Part shown: piece after piece, positions 1 to 7,934 of the stretch | How the letters are laid out: each line of letters opens with the position of its first letter | How positions within the stretch are numbered: the first letter of the stretch is position 1 | Assembly (NCBI GenBank): GCA_027490955.1 | Contig: JAIXXB010000003.1 | Coordinates: 35,629 to 99,628 of the forward strand | Source: Rhodobacter sp. | Lineage (GTDB): Bacteria > Pseudomonadota > Alphaproteobacteria > Rhodobacterales > Rhodobacteraceae | Reading direction: 5' to 3' | DNA: 64,000 bases | Program-made: the position numbers and the translations under genes | Notes under the pieces: model-generated | Seen by the model: only the letters and a program-made list of their open reading frames with translations | Databases searched by the model: none | What the model was told of the DNA's origin: nothing

Positions 1-353
1 ACAGCGATTCAGGCAGGCGGATGCGCGCCGCAATGGACATTCTGCGCGCCCGCGATCTGGATTTTGAATATGAGGGCGAGATGAACATCGACGCCGCCCT
101 AGACCCAGAGCTGCGCGCGCGCATGTTCCCCGATGCGCGCCTGACGGGGGCTGCAAATGTGCTGATCTTCGCCTTCACCGATGCCGCATCGACCGCCCGC
201 AACATCCTGAAAATGAAATCTGGCGGGCTGGAAGTTGGCCCCATCTTGATGGGCATGGGCAACCGCGCCCATATCGTCACCCCCTCGATCACAGCGCGCG
301 GCCTTTTGAACATCGCCGCCCTCGCAGGAACGCCCGTTGCGCATTACGGCTAG
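1..353 (+). CDS. maeB: NADP-dependent malic enzyme, C-terminal part (cut by window start)
   Basis: Open from the first bases of the window in frame 3 and ending at a TAG at 351-353, so only the last ~116 residues are present. The sequence matches the end of the phosphotransacetylase-like domain that forms the C-terminal half of MaeB-type malic enzymes; recognisable stretches are ALDPELRARMFPDARLTG and GPILMGMGNRAHIVTPSIT. These large enzymes decarboxylate malate to pyruvate with NADP. The PTA-like domain is usually regulatory, binding acetyl-CoA, rather than catalytic. A free phosphotransacetylase is the alternative, but the GMGNRAHIVTPSITARG ending is typical of the malic enzyme fusion. The start and catalytic domain lie upstream of the window. 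Confidence 0.85.
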   Translation, partial: SDSGRRMRAAMDILRARDLDFEYEGEMNIDAALDPELRARMFPDARLTGAANVLIFAFTDAASTARNILKMKSGGLEVGPILMGMGNRAHIVTPSITARGLLNIAALAGTPVAHYG

Positions 354-370
354 GGCGGCACGCTCCGCGG

Positions 371-419
371 GGGATATTTGGGCCAAAGTGAAAGCGCATT
401 CATCTTGGCCCAAACATCC
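371..419 (+). terminator. Inverted pair of GGATATTTG elements downstream of maeB
   Basis: A 15-base arm at 372-386 (starting GGATATTTGGGCCAA) is complementary, with one mismatch, to 405-419 (TTGGCCCAAACATCC); the loop is 18 bases. This is one copy of the dispersed GGATATTTG...CAAAGTGAAAG element followed by a shorter inverted copy, placed 18 bases after the malic enzyme stop. There is no long U-tract, so it may be a 3'-end-stabilising hairpin or a Rho-associated end rather than a classic intrinsic terminator. Confidence 0.5.
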
Positions 420-452
420 GCGCCGAAGGTATCTGTCGGCCCTGCGGGGCGC

Positions 453-583
453 GCGCTTTGCATGGGGTGCGCGCTTTGCATCTGGGCGCAGGGTTTGCAA
501 ACAGCGCCCAATGTCGCCAGTTCTTTTAAGAAACTCAGCGGGTTTGCAAATGTTTGCGGCGCAATTGCGCATGGGTTTGCAAA
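453..583 (+). promoter_or_regulatory. Cluster of TTTGCAAA boxes upstream of prpE
   Basis: Three exact TTTGCAAA octamers lie at 494-501, 543-550 and 576-583. A direct repeat GCGCTTTGCAT occurs at 453-463 and 471-481, and a further TGTTTGCGG at 551-559. TTTGC/GCAAA-type sites are the known binding signature of the ScfR family of short-chain acyl-CoA regulators (RamB, PccR), which control propionyl-CoA and acetyl-CoA assimilation genes. The position just ahead of propionyl-CoA synthetase fits that role. No regulator of this family is encoded in the window. Most of the otherwise gene-free 354-666 stretch is this cluster plus the element at 371-419. Confidence 0.5.
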
Positions 584-666
584 GAATCTTTTCGCGCGCG
601 CGCCTAAACCTTGCGCGACAGGTTGCAAGGGGCGTAAACCTTTGCCAGCTTTGAGGGAGGCATACC

Positions 667-2559
667 ATGGGATACCGCGCGGTCTATGACGGCTGGAAGG
701 CCGATCCAGAGGGATTTTGGATGCAGGCGGCGCAGGGGATTTCTTGGGCCAAGCCCCCATCGCGCGCGCTGAACGACAGCCGCGCGCCGCTGTATGAATG
801 GTTCACTGATGGGCTGGTCAACACCTGCTACAACGCCGTTGACCGCCATGTCGAGGCGGGCTTTGGGGGCCGCGTCGCCATTATCCACGACAGCCCCGTC
901 ACCCATTCCAAACGCGAAATCACCTATGGCGAATTGCAAACCCGCGTGGCCAGCCTTGCGGGTGCGCTGCGGGCGCGCGGCGTGCAAAAGGGCGACCGCG
1001 TGATCATATATATGCCCATGGTGCCCGAGGCGCTGGAGGCGATGCTGGCCTGCGCGCGGCTTGGGGCGATTCACTCGGTTGTCTTCGGTGGATTTGCTGC
1101 CGCGGAACTGGCGGTGCGGATTGATGATTGCAAACCGCGCGCCGTGATTGCGGCCAGTTGCGGGATTGAGCCCACCCGCGTTGTCCATTACAAACCGCTG
1201 TTGGATGCCGCCATCGATATGGCCGCGCATAAGCCCGATTTTTGCGTGATCTTGCAGCGCGAGCAAGAGGTGGCCGCCCTTGTCGAAGGCCGCGATCTGG
1301 CATGGCACAGCTTTCAATATGGCGTCGAGCCTGCCGAATGCGTGCCAGTTTCGGGCGATCATCCCGCCTATATTCTGTATACGTCAGGCACCACGGGCGC
1401 GCCCAAGGGCGTGGTGCGCCCCACGGCGGGCCATTTGGTTGCCCTCAATTGGACGATGCGCGCGATTTACGATTGCGGCGGCGGCGATGTGTTTTGGGCG
1501 GCATCAGATGTGGGCTGGGTCGTGGGCCATTCCTATATCTGCTACGCGCCGCTGATTGCGGGCTGCACGACAGTTGTGTTCGAAGGCAAGCCCGTGGGCA
1601 CCCCCGATGCAGGCACTTTCTGGCGCGTGATTGCTGAACACAAGGTGCGCGCGTTTTTCACCGCCCCCACCGCCCTGCGCGCGATCAAGCGCGAGGATCC
1701 GCAAGGAAAGCTGCCGCAAACCTATGATCTGTCGCGCCTAAACGCGCTGTATTTGGCGGGCGAGCGCGCCGATCCTGACACTGTGATCTGGGCGCAAACC
1801 CATATCAAAGTGCCCGTGGTCGATCATTGGTGGCAGACTGAAACAGGCTATGCCATTGCCGCCAACCCGCTGGGAATTGAACCCCTGCCGATCAAAATTG
1901 GCAGCCCCACTGTGGCTATGCCTGGCTATGACGTGCAGGTTTTGGACGAGGGCGGCCACCCTGTCGCTGCAGGCCAGTTGGGCGCGATTGCCATCAAGCT
2001 GCCCTTACCACCTGGAACCTTGCCCACGCTGTGGGGCGCGGAAGATCGCTTTGTGAAAAGCTATCTGTCGCATTTTCCCGGATATTACGAAACGGGGGAC
2101 GCGGGCTATATCGACGAAGATGGCTATCTCTACATCATGGCGCGCACGGATGATGTGATCAATGTCGCGGGCCACCGCCTATCCACTGGCGCGATGGAGG
2201 AGGTTTTGGCGGGTCATCGCGACGTGGCCGAATGTTGCGTGGTTGGCGTGGCCGATGATCTAAAGGGGCAAACCCCCATCGGATTTTTATGCCTGAACAA
2301 AGGTGCAGGCCGCGCGGCTGGCGATGTGGTGGCCGAATGTGTCGCCCTAATGCGCGAGAAAATCGGCCCCGTGGCCGATTTCAAACGCGCCGTGGTGGTC
2401 GATCGGCTGCCCAAAACGCGGTCAGGCAAAATTCTGCGCGGCACGATTGTGAAAATCGCCGATGGAACCAGTTGGAAAATGCCCGCCACCATCGATGATC
2501 CTACCATTTTGGACGAGATTACCGCAGCGCTGCGCACATTGGGCTACGCCAAAGCCTAA
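667..2559 (+). CDS. prpE: Propionyl-CoA synthetase
   Basis: 630 residues, the normal PrpE length. It activates propionate to propionyl-CoA via an acyl-adenylate in the cytoplasm. Visible features are the N-terminal ACS-type segment (YRAVYDGWKADPEGFW), the AMP-binding P-loop-like motif YTSGTTGAPKGVVR near residues 235-250, the YETGDAGYIDEDGY hinge region, and the C-terminal KTRSGKILRGTIVKIADG, whose SGK lysine is the conserved adenylation and acetylation site. The overall similarity is to PrpE rather than AcsA. The start is set by GGGAGG six bases before ATG. It stands alone, with a TTTGCAAA cluster upstream, and converges on the minus-strand sugar operon. Confidence 0.93.
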   Translation: MGYRAVYDGWKADPEGFWMQAAQGISWAKPPSRALNDSRAPLYEWFTDGLVNTCYNAVDRHVEAGFGGRVAIIHDSPVTHSKREITYGELQTRVASLAGALRARGVQKGDRVIIYMPMVPEALEAMLACARLGAIHSVVFGGFAAAELAVRIDDCKPRAVIAASCGIEPTRVVHYKPLLDAAIDMAAHKPDFCVILQREQEVAALVEGRDLAWHSFQYGVEPAECVPVSGDHPAYILYTSGTTGAPKGVVRPTAGHLVALNWTMRAIYDCGGGDVFWAASDVGWVVGHSYICYAPLIAGCTTVVFEGKPVGTPDAGTFWRVIAEHKVRAFFTAPTALRAIKREDPQGKLPQTYDLSRLNALYLAGERADPDTVIWAQTHIKVPVVDHWWQTETGYAIAANPLGIEPLPIKIGSPTVAMPGYDVQVLDEGGHPVAAGQLGAIAIKLPLPPGTLPTLWGAEDRFVKSYLSHFPGYYETGDAGYIDEDGYLYIMARTDDVINVAGHRLSTGAMEEVLAGHRDVAECCVVGVADDLKGQTPIGFLCLNKGAGRAAGDVVAECVALMREKIGPVADFKRAVVVDRLPKTRSGKILRGTIVKIADGTSWKMPATIDDPTILDEITAALRTLGYAKA

Positions 2560-2638
2560 AGCAGCAAGGAAACTGGCGCGGCTTTGATGTCAGGCGCGAA
2601 TGCCCGCGCCCATCCAGCCCAGCGCCATAGTTGCCGCG

Positions 2639-2950
2639 TCAGCTTGGGCTGGCCATATCTGAAATCATCGTCAGATGGCGAATGTCCACGGGCTTGGCCA
2701 AAAGTCGCTCCAGCTGCGAGAACAGCGGCGCAAGATGGGGCATTTGCAAATGCGCGTCCAAATCGGCTTGGCTGCGCCAGTTTTCATAAAAGACAAAACA
2801 GCACGGATCGCGCGCATCAACATGATAGTCATAGTTGATGCAGCCAGATTCGGCGCGCGTTGGCACCACCTGCGCGGCCAGCAATCTGTGCAGCTCGTCG
2901 CGCGTTTCGGGTTTTGCTGTGACTGTGCCGATGATTGTTACATGTGCCAT
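2639..2950 (-). CDS. ABM-domain (YgiN-like) putative monooxygenase
   Basis: A small 103-residue protein with the antibiotic biosynthesis monooxygenase (ABM) ferredoxin-like fold signature: a leading beta strand VTIIGTVTAKPETRDEL, the central CINYDYHVD...FVFYENWRSQADLDAH block and an HLAPL segment. Family members act as small cofactor-free oxygenases, quinol monooxygenases or simply dimeric ligand-binding proteins, so the reaction cannot be assigned. It is the last gene of the sugar transport operon. GTG at 2953 directly precedes ATG at 2950, and both lie against the permease stop (TGA at 2957-2955). The tight coupling implies a role in the same pathway, perhaps on the transported sugar or its oxidised product. 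Confidence 0.75.
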   Translation of the reverse strand: MAHVTIIGTVTAKPETRDELHRLLAAQVVPTRAESGCINYDYHVDARDPCCFVFYENWRSQADLDAHLQMPHLAPLFSQLERLLAKPVDIRHLTMISDMASPS

Positions 2951-2954
2951 CACA

Positions 2955-3908
2955 TCACCGCTTTTGGCTTAGGGCGACGGCAAGGATGATGATCCCGCCC
3001 CGCGCAATCAGTTGCTGGCTAAACTCTAGCCCGAACAAAATCAACCCATTGTTGATAAGACCAATCATCATGGCCCCAACAATCGTGCCAATCACAGTGC
3101 CTTTGCCGCCAAACAGGCTGGTGCCGCCCAGCACAGCCGCCGCGATGACAGACAGCTCGTCGCCTTCGCCCAATTGAAAACGGCCCGATTGCAAGCGCCC
3201 CGCATAGAGCATCCCCGCAAGTGCCGCCGCACAAGAGGACAGAACCAAAACCTTCATCTTGATATTGGCGGTATCTATCCCCGAATAGCGCGCCGCCGTC
3301 TCGCCGCCGCCCGTTGCCAAAACCCTGCGCCCAAACCCCGTGCGGCGCAGCACGATATGCCCCACCCCGCCCAGTGCCGCCACCCAGAACAAAAGAACAG
3401 GAATAGGCCCAACCGAGCCGCCCCCAAACAGCCACGAATAGCCCGGTGATAGGATCGGCACCGCCGCCGTATCCGATATCCACATGGCAAGTCCCTTGGC
3501 GATGCCCATCATCGCCAATGTGGTCAGAAAAGAGGGAATCCCAATTCTGGTGGTCAGCCAGCCGTTAAAAATTCCAACAGCAAGGCCCGTGGCAAGCCCC
3601 GCGCAGACGCCTGCAAAGGGGCCTGCCGCCTCGATTGCCATGGCAACTGTCACTGTCGCCAATCCCGCCACAGCGCCAACCGATAGGTCAATCTCGCCTG
3701 CGGCAAGAACGAAGGTGATCGCAATGGCCATCACCGCAATCATCGCGGTCTGGCGCACAATGTTCAAAAGGTTATTTGGGTTCAAAAAACCCTTGTCGTT
3801 CAGGGTGATGGCAAAGACCACAAAAATCGCGACAAAGCCGATATAGATGATGTTCTGCCGCCAATTGGCAAGCAAGGCCCCCTTTGGGGCAGTAAGTGGC
3901 TTAGCCAT
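2955..3908 (-). CDS. Sugar ABC transporter permease (RbsC-like, CUT2 family)
   Basis: 317 residues with about ten hydrophobic segments, homologous to the ribose-type permeases of the CUT2 family. Recognisable family stretches are NPNNLLNIVRQTAMIAVMAIA, AGEIDLSVGAVAGL (the cytoplasmic coupling region) and AAAVLGGTSLFGGKGTVIGT. It forms the inner membrane channel for a monosaccharide-like substrate, working with the ATPase at 3901-5505 and the binding protein at 6760-7881. Its start overlaps the ATPase gene by 8 bases, so translation is coupled. The substrate is not deducible from sequence. Confidence 0.92.
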   Translation of the reverse strand: MAKPLTAPKGALLANWRQNIIYIGFVAIFVVFAITLNDKGFLNPNNLLNIVRQTAMIAVMAIAITFVLAAGEIDLSVGAVAGLATVTVAMAIEAAGPFAGVCAGLATGLAVGIFNGWLTTRIGIPSFLTTLAMMGIAKGLAMWISDTAAVPILSPGYSWLFGGGSVGPIPVLLFWVAALGGVGHIVLRRTGFGRRVLATGGGETAARYSGIDTANIKMKVLVLSSCAAALAGMLYAGRLQSGRFQLGEGDELSVIAAAVLGGTSLFGGKGTVIGTIVGAMMIGLINNGLILFGLEFSQQLIARGGIIILAVALSQKR

Positions 3909-5505
3909 GGATGGCCTCCTTTGCAGTCAGGGCTTTCTGAATCTCGATTTGCAGGCGGCGTTCGGCGGCTTGCAATGCATGGTCGGGGTCGGTTTCACTG
4001 GCATCGTCCAACTCGGCGCGCTGCAGCATCTGATGCGCGCGCCCATCGGCGATCACCAAAATGCGATCGCACGCTGTCAGCAGTTCAGAAAGCTCGGATG
4101 AAATCACCAAAACTGCTTTGCCTGCTGCGGCAAGGTCACGCACCAGGCGGATGATTTCGGATTTCGATCCAATATCGATACCAGCCGTGGGTTCATCCAG
4201 AATCAGAATATCGGGGTCTGTGGCCAGCCATTTGCCGATGACAACCTTTTGCTGATTGCCCCCCGACAGGGTCGAGACAGCATGATCGCGGCTGGCAGTC
4301 TTGACCGAGAGGCGTGCGATCATGTCATCGGTGATAGCCGCTGCGCGTGCGCGGTCGAGCAAACCACCTTTGGTGATGCGCCCCAGAACGGCCATGACCA
4401 TGTTTTCAGCCACGCTATGGGCGGTGATGATGCCCTGCGTCGCGCGGGCCTCTGGCACAAGGGCAATGCCTTGGGCAATCGCATCGCTGGGCTGGCTGAT
4501 ATGCACCAATTTCCCCTTGATCCATATCTCGCCCGCCACGGCAGGTTCGATCCCTGCGATAACCCGTGCCAGCGCCGAGCGGCCAGAGCCGAGCAGCCCC
4601 GCAAGGCCCAGCACTTCGCCTTGATGCAGGGTAAAGCTGACATGGTCGGGCTTGTGCGACCCGCAAAGATCTTTGACCTCTAGCAAGGCCACGCCGCGCC
4701 GCGCCGCGCCGCGCGCCACATCGGCCAAGCCTTTTGACTTTTTGCCAACGATATGTTCGATCATCGTATCAATGGGCAAATCGGCCGTCGGCGCGGTAAT
4801 CACATGGCGCCCATCGCGCAAAATCGTGGCGCGGTCGGCAATGCGGGCAATTTCGTCCATGCGGTGGCTGACATAGATAATCGCCACGCCCTTGGCGGCT
4901 AGTTTGCGCAAGAACACAAACAGCCGCTCGACATCCGATACGGCAAGGGCGGTGGAAGGTTCGTCCAGTATCAGCACCCGCGCATCCTGACTGATGGCCT
5001 TGGCAATTTCTGTCAATTGCTTTTGCCCTGCGCCCAGATCGCCGACCAAGGCGCGCGGGTTCACCTCGACTTGCAGCATTTGGAAAATCGCCTCGGCGCG
5101 GCGGATCGAATCTTCGTCGTCGATCATACCGCGCCCATCGCGCGCTTCTCGGGTGAGAAACACGTTTTGCGCCACAGTCAGCGTGGGGATCAGCGACATT
5201 TCTTGAAAATTCATCGCCACACCCGCCCTGCGGGCTGCGTCGGGTGTCAGCGCATCCAGCCTTTGACCCGCCACTTCGACAGTGCCTGTATCGGGAATAT
5301 GCACCCCGTTCAGCACCTTTAGGATGGTGGATTTGCCTGCGCCATTGCCGCCCAGCAGGGCATGCACCTCGCCCGGCAAGACGTCAAAATCCACCCCGTC
5401 CAGCGCCCGCACGCCGCCGAAGGATTTGGAAATCCCCCGCATGCGGACGGCGGGAACAGCGCCCAAAGGGGCCGAGGCGGCGGCGATCATCCGACTGTTT
5501 CCCAT
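3901..5505 (-). CDS. Sugar ABC transporter ATP-binding protein (RbsA-like, two NBDs)
   Basis: 534 residues with two fused nucleotide-binding domains, as in CUT2 transporters. The first Walker A GGNGAGKST is at about residues 52-60, with Walker B VLILDEPSTAL. The second domain has a degenerate Walker A (GLLGSGRSAL) but a good signature LSGGNQQKVVIGKW and Walker B ILILDEPTAGID; this asymmetry is usual in the family. The ATG at 5505 overlaps the end of the oxidoreductase gene by 19 bases; ATG at 5490 is an alternative start. The inter-domain linker is encoded by a 5-bp tandem GCGCC repeat (4696-4715). Confidence 0.92.
   Translation of the reverse strand: MGNSRMIAAASAPLGAVPAVRMRGISKSFGGVRALDGVDFDVLPGEVHALLGGNGAGKSTILKVLNGVHIPDTGTVEVAGQRLDALTPDAARRAGVAMNFQEMSLIPTLTVAQNVFLTREARDGRGMIDDEDSIRRAEAIFQMLQVEVNPRALVGDLGAGQKQLTEIAKAISQDARVLILDEPSTALAVSDVERLFVFLRKLAAKGVAIIYVSHRMDEIARIADRATILRDGRHVITAPTADLPIDTMIEHIVGKKSKGLADVARGAARRGVALLEVKDLCGSHKPDHVSFTLHQGEVLGLAGLLGSGRSALARVIAGIEPAVAGEIWIKGKLVHISQPSDAIAQGIALVPEARATQGIITAHSVAENMVMAVLGRITKGGLLDRARAAAITDDMIARLSVKTASRDHAVSTLSGGNQQKVVIGKWLATDPDILILDEPTAGIDIGSKSEIIRLVRDLAAAGKAVLVISSELSELLTACDRILVIADGRAHQMLQRAELDDASETDPDHALQAAERRLQIEIQKALTAKEAIHG
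4692..4715. repeat. Pentanucleotide GCGCC tandem repeat inside the RbsA-like gene
   Basis: Four perfect GCGCC units (4696-4715) preceded by a partial unit. They encode the Arg/Ala-rich linker VARGAARRGVA between the two ATPase domains. A unit of five means any slippage event would shift the frame between the domains. Confidence 0.7.
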
Positions 5506-6653
5506 TTGCCCGTCTCGCCCGACCGCAGCATAGCATCAGCCACCAATTCTGTTTGCAATCCATCTGCAAAATTTGGGCTGGGCTGCTTGCCCGATGCAAT
5601 GGCGCTGAAAAAGTCGTAACATTCCACGATCTTCGTTTCAGAATAGCCAATGCCCAAACCTGGAATGGGCCACAGCCCGCCCCCATAAGGATGCGCGGGC
5701 CCCGTATAAATTGTGCGAAAGCCGCGCAATTCAGCAGGATCATCGGCCAGCATCACCTGCAACTCGTCGCGCCGTTCATAATTGAAATGGATCGAACCTT
5801 TGGTGCCGTGGATTTCTAGCGTGATGTAATTGTTGCGCCCCCATGCGTTGCGCGTCGCCTCAAGGCTGCCAACAGCACCGCCTGCAAAGCGCAGCATCGA
5901 GATCACCTCATCATCCACATCGACGGCCGCGCGCTCGCCCCCTGCAGATTTTTCCGATGCCCCCAGTTTGTCAACGCCGCCTTGCTGCATGGGACGGGTT
6001 TTCACATAGGTGTGGGTCATAGCGATCACTTCGGCAATGGGGCCAACCAGATAATGGGCCAAATCCACCACATGGGTGCCGATATCGCCCACAGTGCCAG
6101 ACCCTGCGATGCTTTTCTGAAAGCGCCACGACAGCGGGCCATTTTCATCGGCAGACCAGTCTTGCAGATAGGTGCCGCGAAAGTTCAAAATCTTGCCAAT
6201 GCGGCCATCGTCGATCAGCTTTTTGGCCAGCGCCACAGCGGGCGTGCGGCGATAGTTAAAGGCGACCATATGGATAATGCCTGCCGCTGTGGCGGCCTCG
6301 GTCATGGCGCGGGCCTCTTCAACAGTGCGCGCCAGCGGCTTTTCGCAAATGATATGTTTGCCTGCCCGCGCCGCAGCAATGGCGATTTCTGCATGCACAT
6401 TGTTGGGGGTGCAGATATCGACCACGTCGATATCGGGGCGGTTGATCACCGAACGCCAATCGCTGCTGGCTTCGTCAAAACCGAAACGGCGGCGGGCCTC
6501 TTCGGCGGCTGCATCGGTGATATCAACCACCACCTTGCGGTGCGGGATGGCCGGTGCGGGCCAGAAAAACATCGGCATTGACGCATAGGCCATGGCATGT
6601 GCCTTACCCATAAACCCGCCGCCAATCATCGCGACATTCATCACTTTGGTCAT
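5487..6653 (-). CDS. Gfo/Idh/MocA family NAD(P)-dependent oxidoreductase
   Basis: 388 residues from ATG 6653, chosen because CGGAGA lies seven bases upstream; an in-frame extension to 6704 lacks a binding site. An N-terminal Rossmann fold (MIGGGFMGKAHA), the family EKP motif at about residues 104-106 (IICEKPLAR) and the second-domain GTVGDIGTHVVDLAHYL block with candidate catalytic Asp and His place it in the Gfo/Idh/MocA dehydrogenases. These oxidise sugars or cyclitols (inositol, glucose, levoglucosan-type substrates). Lying between the binding protein and the ATPase, it probably performs the first cytoplasmic oxidation of the imported compound. Confidence 0.9.
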   Translation of the reverse strand: MTKVMNVAMIGGGFMGKAHAMAYASMPMFFWPAPAIPHRKVVVDITDAAAEEARRRFGFDEASSDWRSVINRPDIDVVDICTPNNVHAEIAIAAARAGKHIICEKPLARTVEEARAMTEAATAAGIIHMVAFNYRRTPAVALAKKLIDDGRIGKILNFRGTYLQDWSADENGPLSWRFQKSIAGSGTVGDIGTHVVDLAHYLVGPIAEVIAMTHTYVKTRPMQQGGVDKLGASEKSAGGERAAVDVDDEVISMLRFAGGAVGSLEATRNAWGRNNYITLEIHGTKGSIHFNYERRDELQVMLADDPAELRGFRTIYTGPAHPYGGGLWPIPGLGIGYSETKIVECYDFFSAIASGKQPSPNFADGLQTELVADAMLRSGETGKWETVG

Positions 6654-6728
6654 GTTCGGTCTCCGAAAAAATTGGGGTGCACCTTGGGGCGGGGCAAAGG
6701 GCATTGCGCCCGCCCAAAGGCTTTGGCG

Positions 6729-6753
6729 CTGCGCGAGGGGCCACCTCGCGCAG
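6729..6753 (-). promoter_or_regulatory. Intercistronic stem-loop after the binding-protein gene
   Basis: A perfect 10-bp stem (6729-6738 with 6744-6753, arm CTGCGCGAGG) and a 5-base loop lie seven bases after the binding-protein stop codon and before the oxidoreductase gene. Such hairpins commonly protect the upstream binding-protein mRNA and partly attenuate downstream expression, giving an excess of binding protein over membrane components. No U-tract follows, so read-through is expected. Confidence 0.6.
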
Positions 6754-6759
6754 CAGGTT

Positions 6760-7881
6760 TTATTGCATCGAAGATTTGATGTTTTCGGTCACTTCGGTCG
6801 AATAGACCTGCTTCCAAGCGTCGATCAAATTGTCCTGCGAGACGGGCAAGGCAGGCAGAGCGACAAAGGCAGGTGCCTCTTTGCCCAAAAGGGCATATCC
6901 TGCCAACTTGGCCTCGACCACGCCTGCATCATAGGGGCGCTGCGCGCCAAGGCCCTTGATGAAACCGCCCTGCGCCATGCTGATGGCCACGTTTTCGCCA
7001 AGGTCAACTGTGGTGATGATCAGATCATCGCGGCCATTGGCACGCGCGGCCGCCATCACACCTTCGGCAGGCACGTCCCAAACAGCCCAGATTCCCTTGA
7101 TCGAAGGGTTGGATGTCAGCATTGCGCCTGCGGCCTTTTCGGCATCACCCGAAAAATCTGGCCCGCCAATGCCCTGCTCGTCAACGATCTTGATATTGGG
7201 ATAATCGCTGGCGATGGTCGCCTTAAAGGCGTCATAGCGCTGCTTGGTCACAAAGAAATCGGCCGCGTGAAAGACAAGGCCGATGTCGCCGCCGTCTGGC
7301 CCAAGAGCTTTGGCCATCAAATGCGCAGCCGCCACGCCATTGCCATAGTTGTCAGCCGAGACAACCGATACGAAATCTTTACCTGCCACAAAGCCTGCAG
7401 GCACGTTATCCATAAACACCAGCTTGGCCCCAGCCTCGCCCGCCGCACGATAGGCAGCGGCAGTGGCGGTTGGGTCAGTTGGGATCGACACGATAATGTC
7501 GGGGGACTGTGCCATGATGGTTTCCAGATCGCTGACCTGCTTTTCAGGCTTAAAGCCCGCATCGGTCACAGCAATCACTTCGATTCCCATAGCGGTGAAT
7601 TGGGTCTGCAACCCGTTGATCTGGGCGCGCGACCAGTCATTGCCGCCGTAATGCATGACAATGGCTGCGGTCGCCGACATCTCTTTGATCTTGGCCAATT
7701 CTTCGTCGGTCAGCACAACTGTCGATGGTGCCGTTGGCTCTTCGCCATTGGGGCCTTTGGACAGCACAGTTTCCTGCAAGGCGGCAAGCGCCGCATCAGG
7801 ATCAGCAAAGACAGGGCCAGCTAGGCCCAAGACCAGTGCAAATGCAGTGGCCGAACCCAAAAGGGTGCGTTTGGTCATCAT
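6760..7881 (-). CDS. Periplasmic sugar-binding protein of CUT2-type ABC transporter
   Basis: 373 residues. A Sec signal peptide is clear (KR, hydrophobic LLGSATAFALVLGLAG, cleavage after PVFA at about residue 26). The rest is a type I periplasmic binding protein of the ribose/LacI fold (AAIVMHYGGNDWSRAQING; QSPDIIVSIPTDPTATAAA; TVDLGENVAISMAQGG). It delivers the substrate to the RbsC/RbsA-like pair encoded downstream. The start is ATG 7881 with GGGAGG seven bases upstream; ATG 7878 is a second option. A full-length paralogue without a signal peptide lies at 10346-11350 next to the ROK regulator. Confidence 0.93.
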   Translation of the reverse strand: MMTKRTLLGSATAFALVLGLAGPVFADPDAALAALQETVLSKGPNGEEPTAPSTVVLTDEELAKIKEMSATAAIVMHYGGNDWSRAQINGLQTQFTAMGIEVIAVTDAGFKPEKQVSDLETIMAQSPDIIVSIPTDPTATAAAYRAAGEAGAKLVFMDNVPAGFVAGKDFVSVVSADNYGNGVAAAHLMAKALGPDGGDIGLVFHAADFFVTKQRYDAFKATIASDYPNIKIVDEQGIGGPDFSGDAEKAAGAMLTSNPSIKGIWAVWDVPAEGVMAAARANGRDDLIITTVDLGENVAISMAQGGFIKGLGAQRPYDAGVVEAKLAGYALLGKEAPAFVALPALPVSQDNLIDAWKQVYSTEVTENIKSSMQ

Positions 7882-7934
7882 TTTTCTTCCTCCCGAAGAA
7901 GATAAGGGGTCGCCCCCGTTAATGGGCCTGCGGT

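Noticed and set aside
6592..7824. 410-codon plus-strand open frame opposite the sugar-binding protein
   Set aside because: Antisense to a clear binding-protein gene and part of the oxidoreductase gene; no recognisable domain.
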